From FEN-1219 sp963817615 (GTDB lineage Bacteria > Pseudomonadota > Gammaproteobacteria > Steroidobacterales > Rariloculaceae): a stretch of 64,000 nt of DNA. The position numbers and the translations under genes were made by a program. The stretch covers positions 1,240,001 to 1,304,000 of the forward strand of contig CAWFPH010000002.1 in assembly GCA_963817615.1 (NCBI GenBank), given 5' to 3'. Shown here one piece after another: positions 8,751 to 18,041 of this stretch (position 1 is the first letter of the stretch; the number at the start of each line of letters is the position of its first letter). The notes under the pieces are model-generated. The model saw only the letters and a list, made by a program, of their open reading frames with translations, did not search any database and was not told the DNA's origin.

Positions 8751-9331
8751 ACGTCGGCATCCTGTTGTTCGACGACGTCGAAGTGCTCGACTTCGCGGGA
8801 CCGTTCGAGGTGTTCTCGACCGCAGCGCGGCTTGCGGGCGGCACGCCGCGGCCGTTCACGGTGTTCACGGTCGCGGCCGATGCGCCCGTGGTCGCGCGCG
8901 GTGGATTGCGGGTCGAGCCGGCCCACTCGCTTCAGACGCATCCGCCGATCGATCTGCTGATCGTGCCGGGCGGCGTCGTGACGGCGGAGCTCGCCAAGCC
9001 CGCGATCGTCGACTGGATCCGCACGCGCTCGCGATCGGCGGCGCTCACGGCATCGGTCTGCACGGGTGCATTTTTGCTCGCGGAAGCAGGGCTTCCGGCC
9101 GGCATGACGCTCACCACTCATTGGGAGGACGTCGACGATTTTCGCAGCCGCTATCCAAGCATCGCGCTCGCGCCCGAGCGGCGCTATGTCGACGCAGGTG
9201 CGATCGTATCCTCCGCCGGAATCTCGGCCGGGCTCGACATGAGCCTGCACCTGGTCGCGCGCCTCGCGGGCGAGCCGCTGGCCGTTCGCACGGCGCGACA
9301 GATGGACTATCGCTGGCTGCGAGACGATTGA
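8747..9331 (+). CDS. DJ-1/PfpI family protein (isonitrile hydratase-like)
   Basis: 194 residues, a single glutamine-amidotransferase-like domain. It begins MNVGILLFDDVEVLDFAGPF, contains IDLLIVPGG and the nucleophile elbow ASVCTGAFLLA with the reactive cysteine at about residue 105, followed by TTHWEDVDDF. This arrangement is typical of the cyclohexyl-isocyanide hydratase and AraC-regulator-type branch of DJ-1/PfpI, without the AraC DNA-binding domain. It is translationally coupled to the MAPEG gene, and a PaiB gene follows 21 bases later; the three may form a detoxification operon (inference). Confidence 0.85.
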   Translation: MNVGILLFDDVEVLDFAGPFEVFSTAARLAGGTPRPFTVFTVAADAPVVARGGLRVEPAHSLQTHPPIDLLIVPGGVVTAELAKPAIVDWIRTRSRSAALTASVCTGAFLLAEAGLPAGMTLTTHWEDVDDFRSRYPSIALAPERRYVDAGAIVSSAGISAGLDMSLHLVARLAGEPLAVRTARQMDYRWLRDD

Positions 9332-9352
9332 GCGCCCCACGGAGATCCCGAC

Positions 9353-9955
9353 GTGTACGTTCCAAATCACTTCCGCCAAGCGGATCCCGCCGCGCTCGCG
9401 GCATTCGTCGCGGCGAATTCCTTCGGCACGCTCGTGAGCGTGCTCGACGGGCGGCCGTTCGCGACGCACGTGCCGTTCGTGCACGACGCCGACGCGGGTT
9501 TGCTGCACTGTCACGTCGCTCGCGCGAATCCGCATTGGCGCGGGCTCGATGCAAGCGAGGCGCTCGCGATCTTCTTGGGACCGCACGCCTACGTTTCGCC
9601 GACGGTCTATGCAACGCCCGGTGTCCCGACTTGGAACTACGCCGCCGTGCACGTCTATGGCCGCGTGCGAGTCGTCGAGGACGAAGAGTCGATCGGCCGC
9701 CATGTCGAGGCGCTCGCGGCGCGGCACGAGCAGCGGCGGCCCGCGCCGTGGCGGCCGAGCTATGACCCCCGGCGGCTGGCGGGCATCGTGGGGCTCGAGC
9801 TTCGGATCGATGCAATCGAGGGCAAGTTCAAGCTCAGTCAGAATCGCTCGGCCGCCGATCGCGAGGCGGTGATCGCCGATCTCGCGGCCGGCGGCCGCGA
9901 CAACGACGCGGCGCTGGCGGCGCTGATGCGCTCGGTCGACTCTGCAATCGACTGA
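9353..9955 (+). CDS. PaiB-like FMN-binding protein
   Basis: 200 residues from a GTG start at 9353 (GGAG upstream). The order MYVPNHFRQ, FGTLVSV, ATHVPFVHD, CHVARANPHW, YVSPTVYA and VPTWNYAAVHVYG is that of PaiB, a split-barrel flavin-binding protein described in Bacillus as a negative transcriptional regulator of sporulation and degradative enzymes. No DNA-binding segment is visible, so a flavin-dependent redox role is equally possible. KFKLSQNRS near the C-terminus is also characteristic. Confidence 0.88.
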   Translation: MYVPNHFRQADPAALAAFVAANSFGTLVSVLDGRPFATHVPFVHDADAGLLHCHVARANPHWRGLDASEALAIFLGPHAYVSPTVYATPGVPTWNYAAVHVYGRVRVVEDEESIGRHVEALAARHEQRRPAPWRPSYDPRRLAGIVGLELRIDAIEGKFKLSQNRSAADREAVIADLAAGGRDNDAALAALMRSVDSAID

Positions 9956-10030
9956 CGTCGCGGCTAGGCGCACCCCGCCAAACCTGACACGATAGCCGCC
10001 ATAAGCAACACCAAGAGCCGGGGGAGTCGG

Positions 10031-11176
10031 ATGAAGGACGTGACGACCGTCGCGAGCGGCGCAGCGGGCGCCTTGTTGGTGGCGGTGCTGGCAGCGGGGC
10101 CCGGCCCTGCGAACGCCGACGACAGCCAGGCGCTGCTGACCGTCGACCATTACGTCGCGCATCGCTCGACCGTGCCCGCAATCGCGGGGCAGTACGCGGT
10201 GACTTATGTGCGCGAGCGCGCGAAGCCTGCGACCACGTCGCGCGGCGCGCCGCCTGCGGAGCGCGTCGTGCTGTTCGTGCACGGTGCGGGCACGCCGGCC
10301 GAGGTCGCGTTCGACGTGCCGTATGCCGACTACAGCTGGATGGCGTATCTCGCGGCCGCGGGATTCGACGTGTTCTCGATGGACATGGCGGGCTACGGAC
10401 GCTCGACGCGGCCCGCGCCGATGAACGACGTCTGCAATCTGCCGGCCGAGCAGCAGACGGCGCTCGGCCGCGAGGCCTGCAAGCCGAGCTATGCGCAGCA
10501 GCTCACGACCATCGCCTCGGACTGGGACGACCTCGATGCGGTCGTCGACTACATCCGCAAGCTGCGCGGCGTCGAGCGCGTCGATCTCGTCGGCTGGTCG
10601 CTCGGCGGTCCGCGCACCGGCGGCTACGCGGCGCGCCACCCGGACAAGGTCGGCAAGCTCGTGATCCTCGCCCCCGCGTACAACCGCGCGAGCGCCGCCG
10701 ATCCGCCGCAATCCGTGCCGGCCGCCGGCGCCGCGTTCAACGCGCAATCGCATGCCGACTTCGTGGCCAACTGGAATCGCCAAGTCGGTTGCCCCGAGCA
10801 ATACGAGCAGGCCGCGAGCGACGCGGTCTGGGGCGCAATGCTTGCGTCCGACCCCGTTGGCGCGACCTGGGGCCAAGGCGTGCGCCGCGCGCCGAACACC
10901 ACCGTCTGGGGCCTCGCGCAGACGGTGGTGGGGAAGATGCGCACGCCGACGCTGCTCGTGACGGGCGCCCACGACAAACAGGTCGCGCCGGAGCGCGTGC
11001 GCGAGCTCTACGACGACCTCGGCGCGCAGCAGAAGGTGCTGGTCGATCTCGCCTGCTCCTCGCACAACGCGATGTGGGAGCGCAACCACCTGCTGCTGTT
11101 CCGCGCGTCCCTCGAGTGGCTGACGGCGGGTTCCGTCGAAGGCGTGCAGGCCGGCGTCGTGCGTCTGGGCTATTGA
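10031..11176 (+). CDS. Exported alpha/beta hydrolase
   Basis: 381 residues with a signal peptide ending at about ANA (residue 29). The hydrolase core shows VVLFVHGAG (oxyanion region), MDMAGYGRS, the nucleophile elbow GWSLGG with Ser near residue 189, the acid in LLVTGAHDKQV and the base histidine in SSHNAMWE. A cysteine-bearing insertion, NDVCNLPAEQQTALGREACK, lies between strands and may form a disulfide in the periplasm. Substrate unknown. The start follows a GGGGAG ribosome site. It is separated from flanking genes and probably has its own transcript. Confidence 0.87.
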   Translation: MKDVTTVASGAAGALLVAVLAAGPGPANADDSQALLTVDHYVAHRSTVPAIAGQYAVTYVRERAKPATTSRGAPPAERVVLFVHGAGTPAEVAFDVPYADYSWMAYLAAAGFDVFSMDMAGYGRSTRPAPMNDVCNLPAEQQTALGREACKPSYAQQLTTIASDWDDLDAVVDYIRKLRGVERVDLVGWSLGGPRTGGYAARHPDKVGKLVILAPAYNRASAADPPQSVPAAGAAFNAQSHADFVANWNRQVGCPEQYEQAASDAVWGAMLASDPVGATWGQGVRRAPNTTVWGLAQTVVGKMRTPTLLVTGAHDKQVAPERVRELYDDLGAQQKVLVDLACSSHNAMWERNHLLLFRASLEWLTAGSVEGVQAGVVRLGY

Positions 11177-11381
11177 TCGGGCGAACGCCGACCGCCCCGT
11201 GCGGTCTAGAACAATGATCGAGCCACGCCCGCCCGCGTAAGGGTCGGTACGTGAATCCGCACCGTTCGCGCGTCGTTATGTCGGCCCCGCATCGAGGAAT
11301 CTTCGGATAGCGCGACTGGCGCGAGCGGTGCCCGCTTGCGATGCTTAAAATAGGTGTCGTTCGAATCGACAGGAGCCCGCT

Positions 11382-13805
11382 TTGGAGTTGCCGCGCCGTC
11401 TTGCCTGGGTGTTGACCGCTATCGGCGGCGGCTTCGTCGTCGTGGGCTGCCAACCGTCCCCCGAGCAAGTCGCGGCCGAGTACCAGGGCACCTTCAACAA
11501 GTACTGCCTCGATTGCCACGACTACGCGGGCCGCGAGGCGGGCCTGTCGCTCGAGGATATCGACCTCGTCAACGTCCCCGAGCACGCCGAGATCTTCGAG
11601 AAGGTCATCCGTAAGCTGCGCGGCGGCCAAATGCCGCCGATCGGTGGACCGCGCCCGACGAAAGACGAGAAGACCTCGCTCGTCCATTACCTCGAGACCG
11701 CGCTCAACCAAGCCTCGATCGAGCATCCGAATCCGGGTCCCGCATCGATCCACCGGATGAACCGCACCGAATACGGCAATGCGATCCGCGATCTGCTCGC
11801 GCTCGACATCGATCCGGCCGACTATCTGCCTGCCGACGACGAAGGCTACGGTTTCGACAACATCGCGGACATCCTGCGCGTATCGCCGTCGCTGCTCGAG
11901 CAGTACCTCGGCGGCTCGGCGAAGATCGCGGCGCTCGCGGTCGGCGACCCGAAGATTCGCGCGGTGACTTCCGTATACCGCGCGCCGTCGGACCTGTCGC
12001 AGCGTGGGCACATCGAGGGCTTGCCGCTCGGCACGCGCGGCGGACTCGCGATCCACCATTATTTCCCGCTCGACGGCCAATACGACTTCAACGTGTTCCT
12101 GCTGAGGAACATCGTCGGCTACATGGCGGGCCTCGAATGGCCGCACGAGCTCGAGATCTCGATCGACGGCGAGCGCGTGTTCTCGGCCGGGGTCGGCGGC
12201 GAGGCCGACAACGCGGCCTCGGACGCGAACATGTCGGCGGCCGCAAATGCCATCGATGCCAGGCTGCGCACGCGCGTGCCGGTGAAGGCCGGTATGCACG
12301 ACGTGGCGGTCACGTTCGTCGGTCGGAGCGAAGCCGAGACCCAAGAGCCGCTGGAGCTTCACACCCGCGATCTCGACTTGCAGGACATGAACGGCATCCC
12401 AACCGTCGACTACGTGAACGTGACGGGGCCGTTCGACCCGAGCGGACCGGGCGACACGCCGAGCCGCGAGCGGATCTTCACGTGCCACCCGACCGATCCG
12501 TCGACCGAACGGCCGTGCGCGACCGAGATCCTTTCGACGCTCGCGCACCGAGCGTATCGGCGGCCCGTCAGCGAGTCCGAGCTCGGCACGCTGCTCAAGT
12601 TCTACGACGCGGCGCGCGCCGGGGGCGGCTTCGAGGCCGGCGTCGAATCGGCGCTGCGCGTCATTCTCACGAGCCCGATGTTCGTCTTCCGCAGCGAGCC
12701 CGATCCGGCCGGGGTCGCGCCCGGCACCGTCTACAAGGTCGGCGACGTCGAGCTGGCGTCGCGGCTCTCGTTCTTCCTCTGGAGCAGCCTGCCCGACGAT
12801 GAGCTGCTCGGGCTTGCGGAGAAGGGCAAGCTCGGCGACCCCGACGTCTATCGCGCGCAGGTCAAGCGCATGCTCGCGGACCCGCGGGCGAATTCGCTCG
12901 TCACGAATTTCGCGGATCAGTGGCTGTATTTGCGCAACCTGCCGAGCGCGCATCCCGACGTCGAGCAGTTCCCGGATTTCGACGACAACCTACGCACGGC
13001 GATGCGCCGCGAGACGGAGCTGCTGTTCGAGAACGTGATGCGCGAGGATCGACCGATCCCGGAGCTGCTCACGGCCGACTACACGTTCGTGAACGAGCGC
13101 CTCGCGAAGCACTACGGCATTCCGGACATCTACGGCAGCAATTTCCGCAAGGTGAAGCTCACCGACCCGAACCGGTTCGGCTTGCTCGGACAAGCGAGCA
13201 TTCTGACGGTCACCTCGAATCCGAACCGCACCTCGCCCGTGCTGCGCGGCAAGTGGGTGCTCGAGAACGTGATCGGCGCGCCGCCGCCGGCGCCGCCCGC
13301 GAACGTGCCGCCGCTCGTCGAGAACCAGGCCGGCCAGGCCGCACGCTCGGTGCGCGAGCGGCTCGAGGAGCACCGCAAGAACCCGGTTTGCGCAACCTGC
13401 CACAGCGTGATGGATCCGCTCGGGCTCGCGCTCGAGAACTTCGACGCGATCGGCGGATGGCGCACGAAGGAGGCCGGCGGCCCGGTCGACGCCAGCGGAC
13501 GCATGGCCGACGGCACGCCGCTCGACGGGCCGGTGTCGCTGCGCCAAGCCCTCACCGCCGACCCGGAGCAGTTCGTGCGCGTGGTCACCGGCAAGCTGCT
13601 CACCTACGCGCTCGGCCGCGGGCTCGAGGCATACGACATGCCGACGGTGCGGCTGATCGTGCAGAACGCGGCGAAGGACGACTACAAGTTCTCCGCGATC
13701 ATCGACGGCATCGTGAACAGCCCGCCGTTCAGGATGCGCATCGCGCAGGCGCCGCGCACGGACACGCGCACGGCGGACGCTCGTCCGACGCCGGGCGCGC
13801 AGTAG
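11382..13805 (+). CDS. DUF1592-type exported c-type cytochrome lipoprotein (DUF1587/1595/1592/1588/1585)
   Basis: 807 residues from a TTG start at 11382. A lipoprotein signal ends in VVVGC. A haem motif, YCLDCHDY, follows at about residue 47, then HRMNRTEYGNAIRDLL (DUF1587), a ligand-binding-like middle, ATEILSTLAHRAYRRPV (DUF1595), ASRLSFFLWSSLPDDELL (DUF1592), FGLLGQASILTVTSNPNRTSPV (in part, DUF1588), a second haem motif CATCHS, and TGKLLTYALGRGLE (DUF1585). These multi-domain proteins are typical of planctomycetes, acidobacteria and some gammaproteobacteria. They usually sit beside a DUF1552 gene, which is absent here. Function unproven; polysaccharide or redox roles are proposed by context in other genomes. 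Confidence 0.9.
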   Translation: MELPRRLAWVLTAIGGGFVVVGCQPSPEQVAAEYQGTFNKYCLDCHDYAGREAGLSLEDIDLVNVPEHAEIFEKVIRKLRGGQMPPIGGPRPTKDEKTSLVHYLETALNQASIEHPNPGPASIHRMNRTEYGNAIRDLLALDIDPADYLPADDEGYGFDNIADILRVSPSLLEQYLGGSAKIAALAVGDPKIRAVTSVYRAPSDLSQRGHIEGLPLGTRGGLAIHHYFPLDGQYDFNVFLLRNIVGYMAGLEWPHELEISIDGERVFSAGVGGEADNAASDANMSAAANAIDARLRTRVPVKAGMHDVAVTFVGRSEAETQEPLELHTRDLDLQDMNGIPTVDYVNVTGPFDPSGPGDTPSRERIFTCHPTDPSTERPCATEILSTLAHRAYRRPVSESELGTLLKFYDAARAGGGFEAGVESALRVILTSPMFVFRSEPDPAGVAPGTVYKVGDVELASRLSFFLWSSLPDDELLGLAEKGKLGDPDVYRAQVKRMLADPRANSLVTNFADQWLYLRNLPSAHPDVEQFPDFDDNLRTAMRRETELLFENVMREDRPIPELLTADYTFVNERLAKHYGIPDIYGSNFRKVKLTDPNRFGLLGQASILTVTSNPNRTSPVLRGKWVLENVIGAPPPAPPANVPPLVENQAGQAARSVRERLEEHRKNPVCATCHSVMDPLGLALENFDAIGGWRTKEAGGPVDASGRMADGTPLDGPVSLRQALTADPEQFVRVVTGKLLTYALGRGLEAYDMPTVRLIVQNAAKDDYKFSAIIDGIVNSPPFRMRIAQAPRTDTRTADARPTPGAQ

Positions 13806-13868
13806 CGCAGCCGCCGCCGTTCCGGTCGGCGCGCGCGCCGCACTTTCGCGTGCAGCGAGTCGCGGCGG

Positions 13869-15734
13869 CTAGGCATAGGTGAGGCCGTAGCCGTAGGGGA
13901 ACAGCGGCGAGTAGTCGGCGTCCCCGACGTTGATCGGGATTTGCGCCATCGACCGCGGCCAGGTCATGCCGAGCTTGCCCGTCGGCGGCCGTGCGCCGAG
14001 CAGCACGTCGGCGATGCCTGCGCCTTCGGTGCCCGGCAGCCATGCGGCCACGACCGCGGCCGCCTTATCGAGCGCGTCGCCGAGAATCAGCGGCCGCCCC
14101 GAGTACAACACGAGCACGAGCGGCACGCCGGTCGCGGCGACCGCGTCGATCAGCGCCCGGTCGTCTGCCGCCAGCGCGAGGTCGCGCCGATCGCCGACAC
14201 CTTCGGCATACGGCGGCTCCGCAATGACGACGATCGCGACATCGGCGTCGGCCGTGCCGGTATCCCCCGCGCCCTCCGGCGGCGCGTAGACGATCCTTGC
14301 GCTCGGATCCATCGCGGCTTGCAGCGCCGCCAGCAACGTCGTGCCGCCGGTCGTGACCGGTCCGGGGGCGCCTTGCCAGCTCACGGTCCAACCGCCGCAC
14401 TGCATGCCGATGTCGTTCGCCGCGCGACCCGCGACGTGAATACGCGCCGCCTTCGCGAGCGGCAGCACGCCGTCGTTCTTGAGCAGCACGAGCGACTCGC
14501 GCACCGCGCGACGCGCGAGCTCGCGGTGGGCCGCCGAGCCGAACTGAGCGTGCAGCGAGCGGTCGGCGAGCTGCGGGCGACTCGGGTCGAGCAGCCCCAT
14601 CGCGGCTTTCACGCGCAGGATGCGCAGCACTGCATCGTCGATGCGCGCGACCGGCACGCGGCCCTCGCCGACGAGCTCGCCGAGCGCGCCGATGAACGTC
14701 GCATAGCGCGCGGGCTCCATGGCCATGTCGAGGCCGGCATTGATCGCGTGCATCACGGCGGTCTTGTAGTCCGGGTCGATCTGCCCGATCGCGTAGTAGT
14801 CGGAAACGAGGAACCCGTCGAAGCCGAGCTCCTGCTTGAGGAGCTCGGTGAGCAGATGCTTACTGCCCGAGACCTTGGTGCCGTTCCAGCTGTTGTACGA
14901 CACCATGATCGAGCCGACGCCCGCGGCGACGGCCGCCGCGTAACCGGGCAAATGAATACGACGCAGCGTGGCTTCATCGACGCGCGTATCGCCCTGATCG
15001 AGCAGCACCGTGCGGCCGCCTGCGTCGCGCGGCGCGAACGCGGTACCGCCGTCGCCCAGGTAATGCTTTGCGCACGCAAGCACTGTCTCGGGCGAGGGGC
15101 CGAGCCGCCGGCCTTGAAAGCCTCGCACCGCTGCCGCGCCGAGCGAGCTCACGAGCGCCGGATCCTCGCCGAACCCTTCGTAGGTGCGCCCCCAACGCTC
15201 GTCGCGAGGGACCGCGATGCACGGCGCAAACGTCCAGCGGATGCCGGTCGCTCGCGTTTCGATCGCCGTGATGCGCGCGGCTGCTTCGACGAGCGCGGGA
15301 TTGCGCGTGCAGCCGAGCCCGATGTTGTGCGGAAAGATCACGGCGCCTTCGACGTTGCTGTGGCCGTGCACGGCGTCGGCGCCATAGAGAATCGGGATCT
15401 TGAGCCGAGTGGCGAGGCTGCGCGCGATCAGGCGGTCGACCGCGTCGGTCCATGCTTCGAGGCCGTTACCGGCCTGGGGATCGGCGCCGCCGCCGCTCAG
15501 CACGGAGCCCAAGCCATAGCGCTCGACGTCGGCCTCGTCGCGGAGCTGGCCGAGCTCGGCCTGGGTCATCTGACCGAGCTTTTCGGCGAGCGTCATCTCC
15601 GCCAGCAGCGCGTGCGCCTGTCCGTCGAAACGGGCGAAGCCGTGCCGCGCAGCGCGTGCCGAGCGCGCGCCGAGCGCGAGCGGTGCCGCCGTCACGCAGG
15701 CCGCTGCGGCACTTAAGAATTCTCTGCGTTGCAT
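13869..15734 (-). CDS. Tat-exported glycoside hydrolase family 3 beta-glucosidase-like enzyme
   Basis: 621 residues. The start MQRREFLSAAAACVTAAPL carries a twin-arginine motif, so it is exported folded to the periplasm. The GH3 N-domain shows KHYLGDGGT (about 223) and the nucleophile Asp312 in GFLVSDYYAIGQID; the C-terminal domain has ESLVLLKNDGVLPL and ends with FPYGYGLTYA, lacking a fibronectin domain. Preceding residues GADAVHGHSNV place it with exo-1,3/1,4-glucanase and beta-glucosidase ExoP-like members. Upstream codons to 16259 are open but are shadow sequence of the neighbouring gene. It converges with the DUF1592 gene; both could act on polysaccharide (inference). Confidence 0.92.
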   Translation of the reverse strand: MQRREFLSAAAACVTAAPLALGARSARAARHGFARFDGQAHALLAEMTLAEKLGQMTQAELGQLRDEADVERYGLGSVLSGGGADPQAGNGLEAWTDAVDRLIARSLATRLKIPILYGADAVHGHSNVEGAVIFPHNIGLGCTRNPALVEAAARITAIETRATGIRWTFAPCIAVPRDERWGRTYEGFGEDPALVSSLGAAAVRGFQGRRLGPSPETVLACAKHYLGDGGTAFAPRDAGGRTVLLDQGDTRVDEATLRRIHLPGYAAAVAAGVGSIMVSYNSWNGTKVSGSKHLLTELLKQELGFDGFLVSDYYAIGQIDPDYKTAVMHAINAGLDMAMEPARYATFIGALGELVGEGRVPVARIDDAVLRILRVKAAMGLLDPSRPQLADRSLHAQFGSAAHRELARRAVRESLVLLKNDGVLPLAKAARIHVAGRAANDIGMQCGGWTVSWQGAPGPVTTGGTTLLAALQAAMDPSARIVYAPPEGAGDTGTADADVAIVVIAEPPYAEGVGDRRDLALAADDRALIDAVAATGVPLVLVLYSGRPLILGDALDKAAAVVAAWLPGTEGAGIADVLLGARPPTGKLGMTWPRSMAQIPINVGDADYSPLFPYGYGLTYA

Positions 15735-15912
15735 GACGGTCGCGAAGCGGCGCCGGCGCAGGGCCGCGGGTTCCCTCGACTTGGTGCCGTGCCGTTGATC
15801 GCCGATACTAACATCGGCGGTGCGGGCGGCTGATAGTTGAGCGCCCGATCGGATTGAACGCTGATAAAGTCTGGGCGCCGACTCAGCGGCGAACGACAGC
15901 TTGGGGGCGCGG

Positions 15913-16386
15913 ATGATTGCGACGATCGGCATCGGACCCGAGGCCGGCACGGTGTTCTTGGGATCGCTACGGCGGCTCGCGAGCCGCACCCGACGGGGCG
16001 CCGGCCCGGCGCTCGTCGCGGCGCTCGTCGCCTTCGCGATGCCGGTGGCCGCGCAAGAGGGCTTCCCGCTCAAGGGCTCGTGGCTCGGTACCTGGTCCCA
16101 CAACACGGTGCACGGCGACAACGTCCTGGTCGTCCTCGACTGGGACGGCAAGAACATCACGGGCACGATCAACCCGGGCACCGACAACATTCCGATCACG
16201 AAAGCCTCGCTCGATCCGAACGGTTGGGTCGTGAAGATCGAGGCCGACGCGAAGGACAAGACCGGCGCGCCGATCCACTACACGATCGAAGGCATGCTGA
16301 AGGATCTCGAGCTGCCGACCCGTTCCGTCGTCGGCACCTGGAGCAGCCAGCGCGGCCACGGCGACTTCGAGATCAGCCGGCAATGA
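15913..16386 (+). CDS. Exported small beta-rich protein of unknown function
   Basis: 157 residues from ATG at 15913 (a TTG four codons earlier is also open). A long basic N-terminus leads to a hydrophobic signal ending in AMPVAAQ. The mature part reads LKGSWLGTWSHN, VLVVLDWDGKNITGTINPG and SVVGTWSSQRGHGDF, alternating strands that suggest a small lipocalin-like or avidin-like barrel. I know no function. Its stop overlaps the next gene as ATGA, so it belongs to the same operon as the fused DUF6152 protein and its paralogues downstream. Confidence 0.8.
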   Translation: MIATIGIGPEAGTVFLGSLRRLASRTRRGAGPALVAALVAFAMPVAAQEGFPLKGSWLGTWSHNTVHGDNVLVVLDWDGKNITGTINPGTDNIPITKASLDPNGWVVKIEADAKDKTGAPIHYTIEGMLKDLELPTRSVVGTWSSQRGHGDFEISRQ

Positions 16387-17534
16387 CGGGCACATCGGCC
16401 AACGGAATTGTCCGCGGCGTGCGAGGCCGCACTCGGGCACTGCGCTTCGCAGCCGCCGCGTTGGCGGCCGTCGTGGCTCCCGCTGCGATCGCGCATCATG
16501 CGATTACGGCGAAGTTCGACGATCACAAGCGCATGACCTTGAGCGGCGTGGTCACGCTCGTCGATTGGCGCAACCCCCACGCGCACGTGTTCGTGAACGT
16601 GCCGAAGGGCAACGACGTCGAGAATTGGGCCATCGAGCTCGAGAGCCCGATCGCGCTCGAGAAGAGCGGCTGGTCGCACGACACGCTGAAGCCAGGCGAC
16701 GCGCTCACGGTCGAGGGCATCGCGGCGCGCGACGGTACGCGGCAGGTCTGGAGCGAGACGCTCACGACCGCGAACGGCCGCAAGGTGCTCTACGCCGTGA
16801 ACACGGCGCCCGTGCCGCCGGCCGCGCCGCGGCCGACGCCGCGCTGGCCCGACGGCAAGCCGCAGCTCGGCGCGCCGACGACGGAGGGCGGATATTGGGG
16901 CTATCCGACGTCCACGGTGCTGATGCAGCGGGGCGCGGACGTCGCGATGGACCGCTCCGGGTTGCTCGAGAATCCGGCCGATGCGCCGAAGGTCGCGCCG
17001 TTCCAACCGTGGGCGCTCGGGCTTTACCAGCACCGCCAACAGCGGCATCTAGCGGATGACCCGGGCTACTTGAACTGCAAGCCGCCCGGCGCGGTGCGCC
17101 AATTCGAGTCCCCCTACGGCGTGCAGCTCGTCGAGGATCGCGAACGGCAGCGCATCTTCGTGCTGCTCGGCTCCGGCAACCACAACTACCGCATCATTTA
17201 TACGGACGGCCGCAAGCAAACGGGTCAGGTCCGCGGCGACGACGACAATCCGCTGTACTACGGCCGTTCGGTCGGCCACTGGGAAGGCGACACACTCGTC
17301 GTGAGCACCATCGGCTTCAACGAGGACTTCTGGTTCACGAACGGCGGCTTGCCGCACACCAACAGGCTGTCGCTCACCGAGCGCTTCTCGCGCCCGAACT
17401 TCGATACGCTGCACTACGAGGTCACGATCGACGACCCGGGTGCGTACACGAAGCCCTGGTCGAGCGGCTGGGACTTACGCTGGGTCGGCGGTCAGGAGCT
17501 ACCCGCGTATTTCTGCCAAGACAATCGATCGTAG
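16383..17534 (+). CDS. Exported fusion protein: DUF6152-like domain plus large partner domain
   Basis: 383 residues from an ATG overlapping the previous stop. The signal peptide ends AAIA and the predicted mature end is HHAITAKFDD. Residues about 40-140 form the DUF6152-like domain (VDWRNPHAHVFVNV, GWSHDTLKPGD, VEGIAARDGT). After a proline-rich linker (about 145-165) comes the partner domain: CKPPGAVRQFESPYGVQ, YTDGRKQTG, YYGRSVGHWEGDTLVV, HTNRLSLTERFSRP and IDDPGAYTKPW. Downstream at 17588 and 18042 the two halves occur again as separate proteins. The fused form suggests that the two domains act together in the periplasm; the reaction is unknown. Confidence 0.85.
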   Translation: MTGTSANGIVRGVRGRTRALRFAAAALAAVVAPAAIAHHAITAKFDDHKRMTLSGVVTLVDWRNPHAHVFVNVPKGNDVENWAIELESPIALEKSGWSHDTLKPGDALTVEGIAARDGTRQVWSETLTTANGRKVLYAVNTAPVPPAAPRPTPRWPDGKPQLGAPTTEGGYWGYPTSTVLMQRGADVAMDRSGLLENPADAPKVAPFQPWALGLYQHRQQRHLADDPGYLNCKPPGAVRQFESPYGVQLVEDRERQRIFVLLGSGNHNYRIIYTDGRKQTGQVRGDDDNPLYYGRSVGHWEGDTLVVSTIGFNEDFWFTNGGLPHTNRLSLTERFSRPNFDTLHYEVTIDDPGAYTKPWSSGWDLRWVGGQELPAYFCQDNRS

Positions 17535-17587
17535 AGAAGACACCGCGCCGCGCTTGCAAGCGCGGCGGTTGAACGGAGGAACGCAGC

Positions 17588-18019
17588 ATGAACTTCAGGA
17601 AACCCGCAGGCTTCTTCGCCCTCGCCGCGCTCGCGGTTGCGAGCGGCCAGGCGTGGGCGCATCACTCGTTCTCGGCCGAGTTCGATGCAGCTCAGCAGAT
17701 CAAGCTCACCGGCATCGTCACGAAGGTCGAGTGGACGAATCCGCACGTCTGGTTCTACATCAACGTGAAAGATCCGAAGACCGGCGACGTCACGAACTGG
17801 GGCGCCGAGATGGGGCCGCCGCACGGTCTGCAACGCAGCGGCTGGCGCCGCGAGTCGCTGAAGATCGGCGACGAGGTGACGGTGGACGGCTATCTGGCGC
17901 GCAACGGCGTGAAGCGCGTGAATGCGCGCACGGTCACGCTCACCGCGACCGGCGGCCGCCCCGGCCAGACGCTCGATGCCAATTCGAGCGCAACGACGGG
18001 CTTGGGCAAGAGCCAGTAG
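17588..18019 (+). CDS. Exported DUF6152 family protein
   Basis: 143 residues. A clear signal peptide (NFRKPAGFFALAALAVASG) ends at AWA, so the mature protein should start HHSFSAEFDAAQ. The domain shows LTGIVTKVEWTNPHVWFYI, TNWGAEMGPPHGL, GWRRESLKIGDEVTVDG and YLARNGVKRVNA. This is the stand-alone form of the N-terminal half of the preceding gene. The His-His end and the invariant NPH histidine could bind a metal (inference). Fifty-three bases separate it from the gene before, with a GGAGGA ribosome site. Confidence 0.87.
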   Translation: MNFRKPAGFFALAALAVASGQAWAHHSFSAEFDAAQQIKLTGIVTKVEWTNPHVWFYINVKDPKTGDVTNWGAEMGPPHGLQRSGWRRESLKIGDEVTVDGYLARNGVKRVNARTVTLTATGGRPGQTLDANSSATTGLGKSQ

Positions 18020-18041
18020 CACGCACGACGTGGGAGTCGCC

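Noticed and set aside
8654..12953. Very long minus-strand open frames (811 and 738 codons) opposite the DJ-1/PaiB/hydrolase/DUF1592 genes
   Set aside because: They are antisense shadows: the plus strand carries clear families with ribosome sites, and the minus frames are rich in Arg, His and Val with no recognisable domain. High GC removes stop codons.
13941..15716. 591-codon plus-strand frame over the GH3 gene
   Set aside because: Antisense to a strongly supported GH3 enzyme; Arg/His-rich with no domain.
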